In this document: in pieces, positions 43,504-52,686 of the stretch
Position numbering within the stretch: position 1 is the stretch's first letter
Layout of the letters: each line of letters opens with the position of its first letter
NCBI RefSeq assembly: GCF_900090235.1
Contig: NZ_LT607750.1
Location: 880,501 to 944,500 of the forward strand
Length of the DNA: 64,000 nt
Direction: 5' to 3'
Source of the DNA: Micromonospora echinaurantiaca
Lineage (GTDB): Bacteria; Actinomycetota; Actinomycetes; Mycobacteriales; Micromonosporaceae
Made by a program: the position numbers and the translations under genes
Notes under the pieces: model-generated
Databases searched by the model: none
What the model was told of the DNA's origin: nothing
What the model saw: only the letters and a program-made list of their open reading frames with translations

Positions 43504-43982
43504 GTGCCTTCCCCTCACGCGTTCAGCGGTTCGGCGGCATACCCGTTGCGGCGGCGGCTCACGCCCTCGTGCTGCTACTTTGCCCGCCCGCCCGCCGGGC
43601 CGGCGGCACGGTCCCGCCCGGGGAGCCGACGCCCCGGGTGACCGGTGTCCGGACACCTCAGTACAGGCTTATCCGGACCTTAAGTTTCGCTGTGCCGTTG
43701 AACGGCGCGAAAAGCGTCGCGGACGGCGAAAACGTTACGTCGGGGTCGGCGGGTGACGGGTCGGCCCTGCTCCCAGGCCCCGGGACCGGCCGACTGGCGA
43801 TCCCGCCCGCCGGCGCGCCGCTGAGCGCTGTCTTAAGTGCCCTCACGGGGCCCTCCGGCGCGCCTTGAGGCGGCCGGACCCCTTCACTACCTTGCCGGTC
43901 AACCCCCTCAGGCAACAGTCGCCGGACCTCGACCTCGCTGGTCGCAGCCGTGCCGGCGCACGGTAGGAATCGGGATTGGTAC
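43504..43982 (+). promoter_or_regulatory. 479-base gap upstream of the DUF1800 cluster
   Basis: No gene is supported on either strand. The stretch is less GC-rich around 43660-43740 (CTTATCCGGACCTTAAGTTT, GCGAAAACGTTACG), the most likely place for a promoter, but I cannot name a -35/-10 pair. It must carry the control region for the five-gene redox cluster that follows. Confidence 0.4.
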
Positions 43983-46025
43983 ATGGCCGACCAGAATGTG
44001 CCACCACGGCGACCGCGGGACGACCGCGGCTGGGACGTACGACAGCACCCCAGCACCGGATACCGCGACCCGGACGCGTCAACCCCGCACGGATACCGCG
44101 CCGCCCACCCCGGCGGGCAGCCGGAGTATTCGCGCGGACCGCAGTGGGTCGGTCCGGACGGCTTCGGCCAGCCGACCGGCCCCACCGGCGGCTTCGCCCA
44201 GCAGACCGGTGGCGCCGGACTGCCCAACGTGGACGACGACGAGGAGCCCGGCCGCCCGGTCGGTCGCCGCAAGGCGCTCGCCGCGCTCGGCGGCACCGCC
44301 GCGGTGGTCGCCGGCGGCGCCGCCCTCGCGATGACCCCGCAGGTGCGCAGCCTCTTCGGCGACGAGCCGGTCGGTGACGCGACCGGCACCACGGTCACCG
44401 ACGGCACCGCCGCCCGGCCCAGCGGGCAGCAGCCGAGCACGGTGCGCACGTACACCGAACAGAACGAGAGCTACATGGGCTCCCGGGCCGGCGAGGCGCT
44501 GAAGAAGAACGCGCCGACCGGCGGCCGGACCTTCTCCGGGCCGGCCGCCGCCGCGGCGGAGACCCCGGTGACCGTCAAGACGGTGCTGGCCAAGGACCCG
44601 ATCCTGCACCTCGCCCGACGGGCCACCTTTGGCGCGACGCCGAAGGTGGTCGCCGACATCCGCGAGCGGGGCATCGACGCCTGGCTGCGCACGCAGCTCG
44701 ACCCCGACAAGATCGCTCCCACCCGGGCCGAGCTGAAGCTCGCCGAGCTGCCCACCCTCAAGCTCTCCACCCAGCAGCTGCGCGACCAGCGCGACCAGCT
44801 CAACGAGCGGGGCGCCCAGCCGGAGCGGGAGATGGTCGAGGCCACCATCGCCCGGCAGATCTGGTCCGACCGCCAGCTGTACGAGGTGATGGTCGACTTC
44901 TGGAACGACTTCCTGCACGTCGCCGCGGACTTCGACGGCGGCGAGGTGTACCGGGCCTCCTTCGACCGCGACGTCATCCGGGCGCACGCGCTGGGCAGCT
45001 ACCCGGAGATGTTCCTGGCCGCCAACAAGCACCCCGCGCTGCTGCTCTACCTGAACCAGAACGACTCCCGCGCCGACGCGGTCAACGAGAACCTGGCCCG
45101 GGAGAACCTCGAGCTGTACACCGTGGGCGTCGACGGCGGCTACACCGAGAAGGACGTCCGGCAGGCCGCCCTGCTGCAGACCGGGCGGGGCGTCAACGAC
45201 GGGAAGTACGTCTTCCGCCCCGAGCGGCACTACGTCGGCAAGGTGAAGATCCTCGGCTTCACCCACGCCAACAACTCCAAGGACCCGAAGAAGGCCGAAG
45301 CGGCCATCGACGCGTACCTGACCTACCTCGCGCTGCACCCGTCGACCGCGAAGTACGTGGCGCAGAGCCTGGCCACCCGGTTCGTCTCGGACACCCCGCC
45401 GAAGTCCCTGGTGGACCGGCTGGCCAAGACGTACACGGCGAACAAGGGCCTGGTGAAGCCGGTGCTGATGACGCTGTTCAGCTCCTCGGAGTTCTGGGCG
45501 GCGGTGGGGCAGAAGGTGCGCCGGCCGATGGAGTACCTGGTCGCCACCTACCGCACCCTCGGTGTCTCGCCGGAGGCGTCGCCGAAGCACGACAACGGCG
45601 ACAACAAGCGCACCCCGTTCGCCCGCGGCCTGCGGCAGATCCACGACAAGCTGCGCGAGCTGGGCCAGTACCCGATGGGCCAGCCCACCCCGGACGGCTA
45701 CCCGGACGTCTACGTCGCGTGGACCTCCGCCGGCACGATGGTCAACGGCTGGAACGAGGCCGGCGACCTGCTGGCCGGCTACCGCACCACGTTCACCTAC
45801 ACCCGGCCGGAGAAGCTGGTCGCCAAGCCGCCGGCCACCGCCGGGGCGTACGTGGACGCGCTGGCCAAGCGGCTGGTGCAGCAGAAGCTCTCCGCCCGGG
45901 AGAAGGCGCTGATCCTCGGCGTGGCCGGTGTCTCGGCCAACACCCGGGTCGACGCCACCTTCAACGGGGCCATCGCCGCCGTCGCGCGGGCGATCCTCGC
46001 ATCCCCCCAGCACCACCTCCGGTGA
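43983..46025 (+). CDS. DUF1800 secreted protein
   Basis: A 680-residue protein of the DUF1800 family (HLARRATFGATPKVVADIRERG opening, MVDFWNDFLHVAADFDGG, LYLNQNDSRADAVNENLARE, and a LGVSPEASPKHDN segment). Function unknown. A twin-arginine-like motif RRKALAALGG begins at residue 95, after about 90 Gly/Pro/Gln-rich residues, followed by a hydrophobic stretch; export by Tat is inferred. DUF1800 genes are nearly always followed by a DUF1501 gene, as here (8 bases on), so the pair acts together. Start ATG 43983. Confidence 0.9.
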   Translation: MADQNVPPRRPRDDRGWDVRQHPSTGYRDPDASTPHGYRAAHPGGQPEYSRGPQWVGPDGFGQPTGPTGGFAQQTGGAGLPNVDDDEEPGRPVGRRKALAALGGTAAVVAGGAALAMTPQVRSLFGDEPVGDATGTTVTDGTAARPSGQQPSTVRTYTEQNESYMGSRAGEALKKNAPTGGRTFSGPAAAAAETPVTVKTVLAKDPILHLARRATFGATPKVVADIRERGIDAWLRTQLDPDKIAPTRAELKLAELPTLKLSTQQLRDQRDQLNERGAQPEREMVEATIARQIWSDRQLYEVMVDFWNDFLHVAADFDGGEVYRASFDRDVIRAHALGSYPEMFLAANKHPALLLYLNQNDSRADAVNENLARENLELYTVGVDGGYTEKDVRQAALLQTGRGVNDGKYVFRPERHYVGKVKILGFTHANNSKDPKKAEAAIDAYLTYLALHPSTAKYVAQSLATRFVSDTPPKSLVDRLAKTYTANKGLVKPVLMTLFSSSEFWAAVGQKVRRPMEYLVATYRTLGVSPEASPKHDNGDNKRTPFARGLRQIHDKLRELGQYPMGQPTPDGYPDVYVAWTSAGTMVNGWNEAGDLLAGYRTTFTYTRPEKLVAKPPATAGAYVDALAKRLVQQKLSAREKALILGVAGVSANTRVDATFNGAIAAVARAILASPQHHLR

Positions 46026-46033
46026 GGCATTCG

Positions 46034-47413
46034 ATGGAGAAGACCGTGTACTCGTACCCCCTGCACCCCGAATGCCCCGACCTGCGGCGGCTGGCCGACA
46101 ACCCGGCCGAGGCGCTGCTGCGGGCGGAGGCCGACGTCGTCGCCGCCGAGAACGCCGCCGAGCGGAACCGCTACCGGCGGCTGGAGGACCTGGAGGAGGC
46201 CCAGCAGGACGGGCGTGGGGTGACCCGGCGCACCTTCGTCGCCGGCGCCGCCGCCACCGCCACCGCGCTGGCCACCGCCCAGTTCGTCACCACCTCGGCG
46301 TCGTTCGCCGCCACCAAGACCGGCACCCTGATCCACGTCTTCCTCTACGGCGGGCTGGACGGGCTGAGCCTGGTCGCCCCGGCGGACGACCCGGTGCTCG
46401 CCAAGGCCCGCCCCGACCTGTTGCTCGCCGACGACTCCCTGGCGGTGGGCCGCGGATTCAAGCTGACCAGCGCGTTCAAGTCGCTGGAGCCGTGGCTGAA
46501 GTCCGGCCGCCTCGGCTTCGTCCCGGCCGTCTCCGACGAGCGGCTCTCGCGCAGCCACTTCCAGGCCGCGGACGCCTGCAACCTGGGCGGCCTGCCCGGC
46601 GAGACCGGCGGCCGGGGCTGGCTGGACAGCCTGGTCGACGCGCTCGGCAAGGGCACCGCCTTCCGTAGCGTCGGCATCGGCAGCACGCTGCCCCGCTCGC
46701 TGGTCGGCACCAACGGCGCGCTGTCGCTGAACAGCGTCGGCTCGCTGCGGCTCAACGGCGACGACCGGTTCCGGGCCGCCACCGAGAAGGCGATCAAGGG
46801 CCTGTTCACCGGAATCAACCACCCGGTCGAGGAGGCCGTGCAGTCCGGCCTGGGCGCGCTGGCGACCGCGCAGAAGCTGGCCGCCAAGCCGTACCAGCCG
46901 GCCGAGGGCGTGCGCTACGAGGGCGTCGGCCGCGCCTTCCAGCAGCTCGCCCAGCTGATCAAGGGCGGCGCGAACGTCCGGGTCGCCACGGTCGGGATGG
47001 GCGGCTACGACACCCACGAGAACCAGGGCACCCGCTCCGGCGGCCAGCTGCACCGGCGGCTGACCGAGCTGGCCGACGCGATGGCCGCGTTCTTCACCGA
47101 CCTCGGCGACCAGGCCGACGACGTGACCATCATGGTGTCCAGCGAGTTCGGCCGGCGGGTCGCCTCCAACGGCGGCGGCACCGACCACGGGCACGGCGGG
47201 GTGGTCACCATCCTGTCCGGACGGAAGCTGGCCGGCTCGCTGCTCGGCACCTGGAACGGATTGAACGATCTCGACTCCGGCGACGTACCCGAATACAACA
47301 ACATGTTCGACGTCTACGGAGCCGTCGCGCAGGGTCGCTTCGGGCTCACCAACGCGGAGGTGGAGAAGATCTTCCCCCGGCAGAAGTACACCCCGATGAA
47401 GCTGTACGCGTGA
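46034..47413 (+). CDS. DUF1501 secreted protein (alkaline-phosphatase superfamily)
   Basis: A 459-residue partner of DUF1800. DUF1501 belongs to the sulfatase/alkaline phosphatase clan; LIHVFLYGGLDGLSLVAP, SRSHFQAADAC, VGMGGYDTHENQG, VSSEFGRRVASNGGGTDHGHGG are its marks. A Tat motif TRRTFVAGAAATATALA begins at residue 64, so the N-region is unusually long. Substrate unknown. It ends in GTGA, shared with the next gene's start. Confidence 0.92.
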   Translation: MEKTVYSYPLHPECPDLRRLADNPAEALLRAEADVVAAENAAERNRYRRLEDLEEAQQDGRGVTRRTFVAGAAATATALATAQFVTTSASFAATKTGTLIHVFLYGGLDGLSLVAPADDPVLAKARPDLLLADDSLAVGRGFKLTSAFKSLEPWLKSGRLGFVPAVSDERLSRSHFQAADACNLGGLPGETGGRGWLDSLVDALGKGTAFRSVGIGSTLPRSLVGTNGALSLNSVGSLRLNGDDRFRAATEKAIKGLFTGINHPVEEAVQSGLGALATAQKLAAKPYQPAEGVRYEGVGRAFQQLAQLIKGGANVRVATVGMGGYDTHENQGTRSGGQLHRRLTELADAMAAFFTDLGDQADDVTIMVSSEFGRRVASNGGGTDHGHGGVVTILSGRKLAGSLLGTWNGLNDLDSGDVPEYNNMFDVYGAVAQGRFGLTNAEVEKIFPRQKYTPMKLYA

Positions 47414-48828
47414 CGTACACCCGTACCCACGCCGCCGGCCGCCGCACCGGGACCCCGTCCCGGCACGGCGGCCGGCCGGCTGCGGACGTACCGCCGGCGG
47501 TGCCGCCGCGGCGCGGGCCTGGCGGCCGGCGGCTGCTGGCCGCCCTGCTGGTGGTCGGCCTGCTGGCCAGCGTGCTGCCCTGGTGGCTGGACACCCCGGC
47601 CGGCTCGCTGCGCGACTCCGCCGCCACCCTCACCGCGGCCGGCCGGATCACCGGCCTGGTCGCCGGCTACCTGCTGCTGGTGCAGGTGTTCCTGATGAGC
47701 CGGCTGCCGGTGCTGGAACGGTGGATCGGCGGCGAGCAACTGGCCCGCTGGCACCGCGACGTCGGCGCCACCCTGCTGGTCGCGGTGCTCGCGCACACCT
47801 CGCTGATCGTGGTCGGCTACGCCGGGCTGGAGGACAACCCGGTGCTCACCGAGGCCGGTGTGCTGCTGCGCGACTACGAGGACATGGTTTCCGCGTTCGC
47901 CGCCGCCGGCCTCATGGTGCTGGTCGGCTTCACCAGCATCCGGGCGATCCGCACCGCGCTGCCGTACGAGCTGTGGCACGCCCTGCACCTGTCCGCCTAT
48001 CCGGTGCTGCTGCTCGGCTTCGGCCACCAGTTCAGCAACGGCGCGCAGCTGTTCCGCCCGGGCCCGGTGCGTACCTTCTGGATCGCCCTGTACGTGCTGG
48101 TGGTCGCCGCTCTGCTCTGGGGCCGGGTGCTCGCCCCGCTGGTGTTCAACCTGCGGCACCGGCTGCAGGTCGCCGACGTGGTCGCGGAGAGCCCGGACAC
48201 CATCTCGATCTACCTGACCGGCCGGCGGCTGGACCGGATGGACCTGCTCGGCGGCCAGTTCTTCCGCTGGCGGTTCCTCACCCGGGGTTGCTGGTGGCAG
48301 TCCCACCCGTTCTCGGTCTCCGCCGCGGCCAACGGCCGCTGGCTGCGGCTGACCGTCAAGGTGGTCGGCACGCACACCGCCGACCTACGGGACCTCGACC
48401 CCGGAACCCCGGTCTGGGTGCAGGGGCCGTCGGGCACCTTCACCGCCGCGCACCGCACCCGGGAGCGGGCCCTGCTGATCGCCGGTGGCAGCGGGATCAC
48501 CCCGATCCGGGCGATGCTGGAGGAACTGCCGCCCGGCGCGGCGTTGATCTACCGCGCCCGGACGCCGGCCGACGTGCTGCTCAGCCGGGAACTGGACTGG
48601 CTGGCCCAGGCCCGGCACGTCTCGGTCTGGTACGTCATCGGCTCCCGCCACGACCCCGGCCCGCGTCAGGTGATGAGCCCGGACGGGCTGCGCCGGCTGG
48701 TGCCCGACGTCGCCCGCCGGGACGTCTACCTCTGCGGGCCGCCCGGCCTGGTCGAGCAGTCGCTCCAGGTGCTCCGGCAGGCCGGCGTGCCCCGCCGGCA
48801 GATCCACCTCGCCACGTTCGAGCTGTAG
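47410..48828 (+). CDS. Ferric-reductase-like transmembrane flavocytochrome
   Basis: A 472-residue membrane oxidoreductase that passes electrons from NAD(P)H through FAD to membrane haem. Six helices carry the haem His pairs in WHRDVGATLLVAVLAHTSLI and WHALHLSAYPVLLLGFGHQF. The C-terminal half has the FAD motif HPFSVSAAAN, the nucleotide motif LIAGGSGITPIRAML and CGPPGLVEQSLQ. The GTG start overlaps the DUF1501 stop by four bases, so it is translationally coupled. With the next two genes it forms an electron route to the outside. Confidence 0.93.
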   Translation: MTYTRTHAAGRRTGTPSRHGGRPAADVPPAVPPRRGPGGRRLLAALLVVGLLASVLPWWLDTPAGSLRDSAATLTAAGRITGLVAGYLLLVQVFLMSRLPVLERWIGGEQLARWHRDVGATLLVAVLAHTSLIVVGYAGLEDNPVLTEAGVLLRDYEDMVSAFAAAGLMVLVGFTSIRAIRTALPYELWHALHLSAYPVLLLGFGHQFSNGAQLFRPGPVRTFWIALYVLVVAALLWGRVLAPLVFNLRHRLQVADVVAESPDTISIYLTGRRLDRMDLLGGQFFRWRFLTRGCWWQSHPFSVSAAANGRWLRLTVKVVGTHTADLRDLDPGTPVWVQGPSGTFTAAHRTRERALLIAGGSGITPIRAMLEELPPGAALIYRARTPADVLLSRELDWLAQARHVSVWYVIGSRHDPGPRQVMSPDGLRRLVPDVARRDVYLCGPPGLVEQSLQVLRQAGVPRRQIHLATFEL

Positions 48829-48838
48829 AGAGGCATCC

Positions 48839-49426
48839 ATGCGCCGCGCACTCCTCGCGATCACCGGCCTGGCGGCCAGCACCACCGCGATGGTGGTGCT
48901 CAAGGGCGGGCCGGACACCACGCAGGTGGCCGCCCAGGGCCTGCCGGTCGACGGCCAGCCGGTGGCCCCCGGGGCCGGCTCGGCACCGCCGGAGGCGCCG
49001 GCCGGGGCGCGCGAGGCGCCCGCCGGCGACACCGCCTCGCCCCGGCCCACCCGCACCACCGCCCGCCCACCGGCGAGCCGGCCCAGCGCCGGCACCCGGG
49101 CGCCGTCCGCGCCGCGGACCAGCAGCAAGCCGGCGCAGCCGAGCACCCGCACGGTGACCGGGCCGGTGGTGGAGAACGAGTACGGCAACGTCCAGGTGCA
49201 GATCACCCTCTCCGGGTCGCGGATCGTCAACGTGGTCGCGCTCGAGCTGCCCGAGGAGACGGCCCAGTCCGACCAGCGCAGCGAGCAGGTCGACGACCGG
49301 TACAGCGGCACCGCCGGGCTGGTGGTGCAGCAGCAGAGCGCCGACCTGGACACCGTCTCCGGGGCCACCGCCACCAGCGAGTCGTACCGGCGGTCGTTGC
49401 AGGCCGCCATCGACCGGGCCGGCTGA
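48839..49426 (+). CDS. FMN-binding-domain protein, exported
   Basis: A 195-residue protein with an N-terminal signal/anchor (ALLAITGLAASTTAMVVL), a Pro/Ala/Thr-rich linker of about 70 residues and an FMN-binding domain (VVENEYGNVQVQITLSGSRI, VNVVALELPEE). The flavinylation motif DTVSGATATSESY ends the domain; Thr177 in SGAT is the expected covalent FMN site. It should receive electrons from the flavocytochrome upstream (10 bases away) and be modified by ApbE, encoded next. Confidence 0.93.
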   Translation: MRRALLAITGLAASTTAMVVLKGGPDTTQVAAQGLPVDGQPVAPGAGSAPPEAPAGAREAPAGDTASPRPTRTTARPPASRPSAGTRAPSAPRTSSKPAQPSTRTVTGPVVENEYGNVQVQITLSGSRIVNVVALELPEETAQSDQRSEQVDDRYSGTAGLVVQQQSADLDTVSGATATSESYRRSLQAAIDRAG

Positions 49427-49427
49427 G

Positions 49428-50198
49428 GTGCCGGCCGCACCGGCCCGGCCCGGGCTGCGCCGGGTCGAGCAGGTGATGGGTACGGCGATCAGCCTGGACC
49501 TCGCCGACGACCTGCCCACCGCCGAGCTGACCGCGCTGGCCGACGCCGTGTTCGGCTGGCTGCGCGAGGTGGACGCCCGGTTCAGCACGTACCGGGCGGA
49601 CAGCGAGGTGTGCCGGGTGGACCGTGGTGAGCTGGCGGTCGCCGACGGCTCGGCCGACCTGCGGGACGTGCTGGCGCGCTGCGCGGATCTGTGGGCCGTC
49701 ACCGACGGGTTCTTCGACGCGTACGCCACCGGCCGGCTGGACCCGTCCGGCTACGTCAAGGGGTGGGCGGCGCAGGTCGCCTCGGACCGGCTGCTCGCGG
49801 CCGGCGCGGCGAACCACTGCCTGAACGCCGGCGGGGACGTGCGGGTGCGCGGACGGTCGGCCACCGGCCGGCCGTGGCGGATCGGCGTCCGGCACCCGTG
49901 GGATCCGATGGCCACCTGCCTGGTGCTGACCGGCACCGACCTGGCGATCGCCACCTCGGGGGTGTACGAGCGCGGCGCGCACGTGCGGGATCCCCGCCGG
50001 GGTGTGCCGGCCAGCGGACTGCGTTCGGTCACCGTGGTCGGGCCGGACCTCGGCGTGGCCGACGCGTACGCCACCGCCGCGGTGGCGATGGGCGCCGCCG
50101 GCGTCGGTTGGCTGGACCGGCTCGCCGGCCACCAGCACGCGATCGTCACCGAGGACGGCCGGCTGCTGCACTCCACCGGCCTGCCGCTGGCCGGCTGA
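49428..50198 (+). CDS. apbE: FAD:protein FMN transferase
   Basis: A 256-residue ApbE that attaches FMN from FAD to a Thr of target proteins. Motifs: MGTAISLDL, WLREVDARFSTYRADSEV, PSGYVKGWAAQVASDRLL, NAGGDVRVRG, and the Mg site in GVADAYATAAVAMGAAG. No signal peptide or lipobox is visible, so it may act before export, unlike many periplasmic ApbE proteins. GTG 49428 follows the FMN-protein stop by one base; its target is very likely that protein. Confidence 0.95.
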   Translation: MPAAPARPGLRRVEQVMGTAISLDLADDLPTAELTALADAVFGWLREVDARFSTYRADSEVCRVDRGELAVADGSADLRDVLARCADLWAVTDGFFDAYATGRLDPSGYVKGWAAQVASDRLLAAGAANHCLNAGGDVRVRGRSATGRPWRIGVRHPWDPMATCLVLTGTDLAIATSGVYERGAHVRDPRRGVPASGLRSVTVVGPDLGVADAYATAAVAMGAAGVGWLDRLAGHQHAIVTEDGRLLHSTGLPLAG

Positions 50199-50526
50199 CC
50201 CCCCTCAGGGTGCTTCGTGGCGGGGCTCACGTGCTTCCCGCGCACCGCCGAACAACAGGTGGTGCGGCCGGCGCGGGCTGTCCGGTCAGCGGGCCGGACG
50301 GTGGGTGCCGGCGGGCCGGGAGCCGGCCGGCCGGGGCCGGCCCGGGCGGGAGCCGGCCGGTCGGGTGCCCGCCCAGCGGTACCGCGGGCGGCTGTGCCGG
50401 GGCGGCTCGGTGCCGTCCGGCTGACGCGTGGTGTCGTCGGTGGACATGAAACCCCCGCTCCTGGCGTCTGCGCCGTCGCCCTGTGCAACGAGGACGGACC
50501 GGCCGGCGACGCTGCCCGGGCGGGGT
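50199..50526. other. 328-base gap rich in GGCCGG repeats
   Basis: No gene is supported. The stretch between the convergent apbE and prim-pol genes is full of GCCGGCCGG blocks (50320-50380, with CGGGAGCCGGCCGG twice) that can fold into several hairpins and probably end transcription from both sides. Confidence 0.5.
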
Positions 50527-51207
50527 TCACATCCCGCGGCGCGGCAGCGGCAGATGGCCGGGGAGCAGTTCCGAGGTCAGCGTCACGCCGGTGGCCCGCA
50601 GCGCGTCGATCAGCGCGTTCTGCACCAGATAGGAGTCGGGCAGCCGCCAACGGGCCTGCTCCGGGGCGACGGCCCAGCGGACGGTGCCCTCCGGCAGTCG
50701 GGTCGGCGGTGCGGGGATCCACGAGCCGGGCCCGTGCCGTACCACGTGGAAGCAGTGGTCCAGCTCCGGCCGCAGCGGGTCGCCCGGGCGGACCAGGAAC
50801 ATCCAGCGGCCGGTGGGGGTCACCAGCACCGGTCCGCGTACGCCCGGGCCGGCCGGGTGGGTCTGCACCGCGTCGAGGACCCGCCGGCCGAGGTGCGCGG
50901 CGACCTCCAGCACGTCGAACGCCCGGCCGGTGGGCAGCAGCACGCCGTGCGGCCGGGTGCGCCACCAGGTCGCCACCCGGGCCGGGTCGGCGCTGGCCGC
51001 GTGCTCCCAGTTCTCCAGCGCGGGGTGGCAGCCGACCGTGGGGCAGCCGGCGCGGCCGCAGACGAACCGGCTGCGCGCCAGGCAGGCGCCGGGGGTCACC
51101 TCCCAGCCGTGCAGCGCGTAGCGGACGGCCACCCGGCGCAGCCGGACCCGTTCCAACGGCGACAGTTGGACGACGCGTGGTCCGACGTTCCCCCACATGT
51201 GTGCCAT
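50527..51207 (-). CDS. Bifunctional DNA primase/polymerase N-terminal-domain protein
   Basis: A 226-residue stand-alone protein with the Prim-Pol fold: RRVAVRYALHGWEVTPGACL, Cys-containing loop RFVCGRAGCPTVGCHPAL, and VATWWRTRPHGVLLPTGRAF. Full prim-pols carry a helicase domain that is absent here, and the usual paired catalytic Asp are not obvious (WDV/FDVLEV is the only candidate), so activity is uncertain. This short form is common in actinomycetes. Start ATG 51207, or ATG 51198 with better spacing from GGGGAG. Divergent from the XRE gene. Confidence 0.75.
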   Translation of the reverse strand: MAHMWGNVGPRVVQLSPLERVRLRRVAVRYALHGWEVTPGACLARSRFVCGRAGCPTVGCHPALENWEHAASADPARVATWWRTRPHGVLLPTGRAFDVLEVAAHLGRRVLDAVQTHPAGPGVRGPVLVTPTGRWMFLVRPGDPLRPELDHCFHVVRHGPGSWIPAPPTRLPEGTVRWAVAPEQARWRLPDSYLVQNALIDALRATGVTLTSELLPGHLPLPRRGM

Positions 51208-51297
51208 CTCCCCTCGGCGGCCCGGTCGGGCACCCGGCCCGCATGTCGAGCACCGTCACTGCCGTAACCCACGGTCGTTGAGTTGACGAACGGCTGA

Positions 51298-51308
51298 TGC
51301 AAGTTGCA
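51298..51308. promoter_or_regulatory. Palindrome in the prim-pol/XRE divergent promoter
   Basis: TGCAA-G-TTGCA is a perfect short palindrome in the least GC-rich part of the 236-base gap, a candidate operator for the XRE regulator. Weak evidence on its own. Confidence 0.3.
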
Positions 51309-51443
51309 CGAAAACTACGAGGACTGGCTGTACGGCTGACGCACAGAGTGTGCGACCAGCGAAAACCTGAGACCTACCGCGCGCCCGCAACCGCGAGGGG
51401 GTCAGCCGGCCACGGCCGGGGTCGCACCAGGGGAGGGATGGGG

Positions 51444-52670
51444 ATGGACGAGTTACCCATTGGGCGGCGGGTGGCCTACTGGCGCGGGCGGCGCAAGATG
51501 TCCCAGCAGGTATTCGCGGACCGGCTGGGCAAGTCGAAGAGCTGGGTGGACAAGGTCGAGCGCGGGGTGCGCCGGCTGGACAAGTTCTCCGTCGTCTACG
51601 AGATCGCCGACATCCTCCAGGTCGACGTGCAGCTGCTGCTCGGCAAGGACCCGGAGCGGCGTACCGACGCGTTGAACTGCATCGACCAGGTCGAGGTCCA
51701 GGAGATCCGGGCCGCCCTGGAGCGCTACGACTCGATGAGCGCGTACTTCGACGCGGCGCCGTACCCGCCGCCGCTGGCGGACATGCGCAAGGCGGTCAAC
51801 CACGCCTGGCTCACCTATCAGTACGGCCGCTACGGGATGCTCACCCGGGCGCTGCCCAAGCTGCTGCGCGACGCCCAGGCCGCCGACGCCGGCTACGGCG
51901 GCGACCAGGCCCGCGAGGCGGCCCACCTGCTCGGGCAGGTCTATCAGATCGCCTCCTCGGTGCTGCGCAAGCTCGGCGAGTGCGACCTGGCCTGGCTCGC
52001 CGCCGACCGGTCCATGGCGGTCGCCCAGCGCGCCGACGACCAGCTGCTCGCCGGCATCGCCACCACCCGGGTCTGCAACGCGCTGGCCGCGATGGGGCGG
52101 GCCCGTCCCGCGCTGGAGCTGAACGTCACCATCGCCAACCGGCTCGCCCCCGGCGGGAGCAACGACGCCTCCCCGGAGCGGCTCTCCGTCTACGGCATGC
52201 TGCTGTTGCAGGGCGCGATGGCGGCGTCCCGGATCGGTGACTCGGCCACCGTCGACGACCTGCTCAACGGCGCCCAGGAGGCGGCTCGGCTGCTCGGCAG
52301 CGACCAGAACCACTACTGGACCTCGTTCGGGCCGACCAACCTGGAACTGCACCGGGCGGCCGCGGCCGTCGAGCTGGGCGACGGCGGCCGGGCGGTCGAG
52401 GTGCACCAGCGCATCCAGGAGCCGGCGTTCAACGCGCTGCTGCCCGAGCGGCGGGCCCACCACCTGCTCGACATCGCCCGCGGCTACGCCCAGATCGGCG
52501 ATGTGGCCAACGCCGGCGAGATGCTGCTGCGCGGTGACCGGCTGGCGCCGTCCGAGATCCGCTGCCGGCCGATCGCCCACGAGGTGATGTCGGACATCCT
52601 GCGTCGCACACGTGGTGCGCCGCCTTCTCCGATCGCGGAGTTGGCTGAGCACATGGGAGTAGGGGTATGA
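51444..52670 (+). CDS. XRE-family regulator with TPR-like sensor domain
   Basis: A 408-residue protein: helix-turn-helix of the Cro/cI type (IGRRVAYWRGRRKMSQQVFADRLGKSKSWVDKVERGVRRLD, within residues 3-47), then about 330 residues of paired helices typical of TPR sensor regions of actinomycete and quorum-sensing XRE regulators. ATG 51444 is chosen because GGGAGGG ends 6 bases upstream; ATG 51438 is in frame. It is followed 16 bases later by a flavoprotein gene, a pairing that suggests shared function. Confidence 0.9.
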   Translation: MDELPIGRRVAYWRGRRKMSQQVFADRLGKSKSWVDKVERGVRRLDKFSVVYEIADILQVDVQLLLGKDPERRTDALNCIDQVEVQEIRAALERYDSMSAYFDAAPYPPPLADMRKAVNHAWLTYQYGRYGMLTRALPKLLRDAQAADAGYGGDQAREAAHLLGQVYQIASSVLRKLGECDLAWLAADRSMAVAQRADDQLLAGIATTRVCNALAAMGRARPALELNVTIANRLAPGGSNDASPERLSVYGMLLLQGAMAASRIGDSATVDDLLNGAQEAARLLGSDQNHYWTSFGPTNLELHRAAAAVELGDGGRAVEVHQRIQEPAFNALLPERRAHHLLDIARGYAQIGDVANAGEMLLRGDRLAPSEIRCRPIAHEVMSDILRRTRGAPPSPIAELAEHMGVGV

Positions 52671-52686
52671 GCGCGGAGCCGGTCTG

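Noticed and set aside
44079..46016. 645-codon minus frame opposite DUF1800
   Set aside because: Shadow of a conserved plus-strand gene.
50320..50380. GGCCGG block as an origin or phage attachment site
   Set aside because: Low-complexity GC sequence between convergent genes; no integrase, repeat partner or replication gene.
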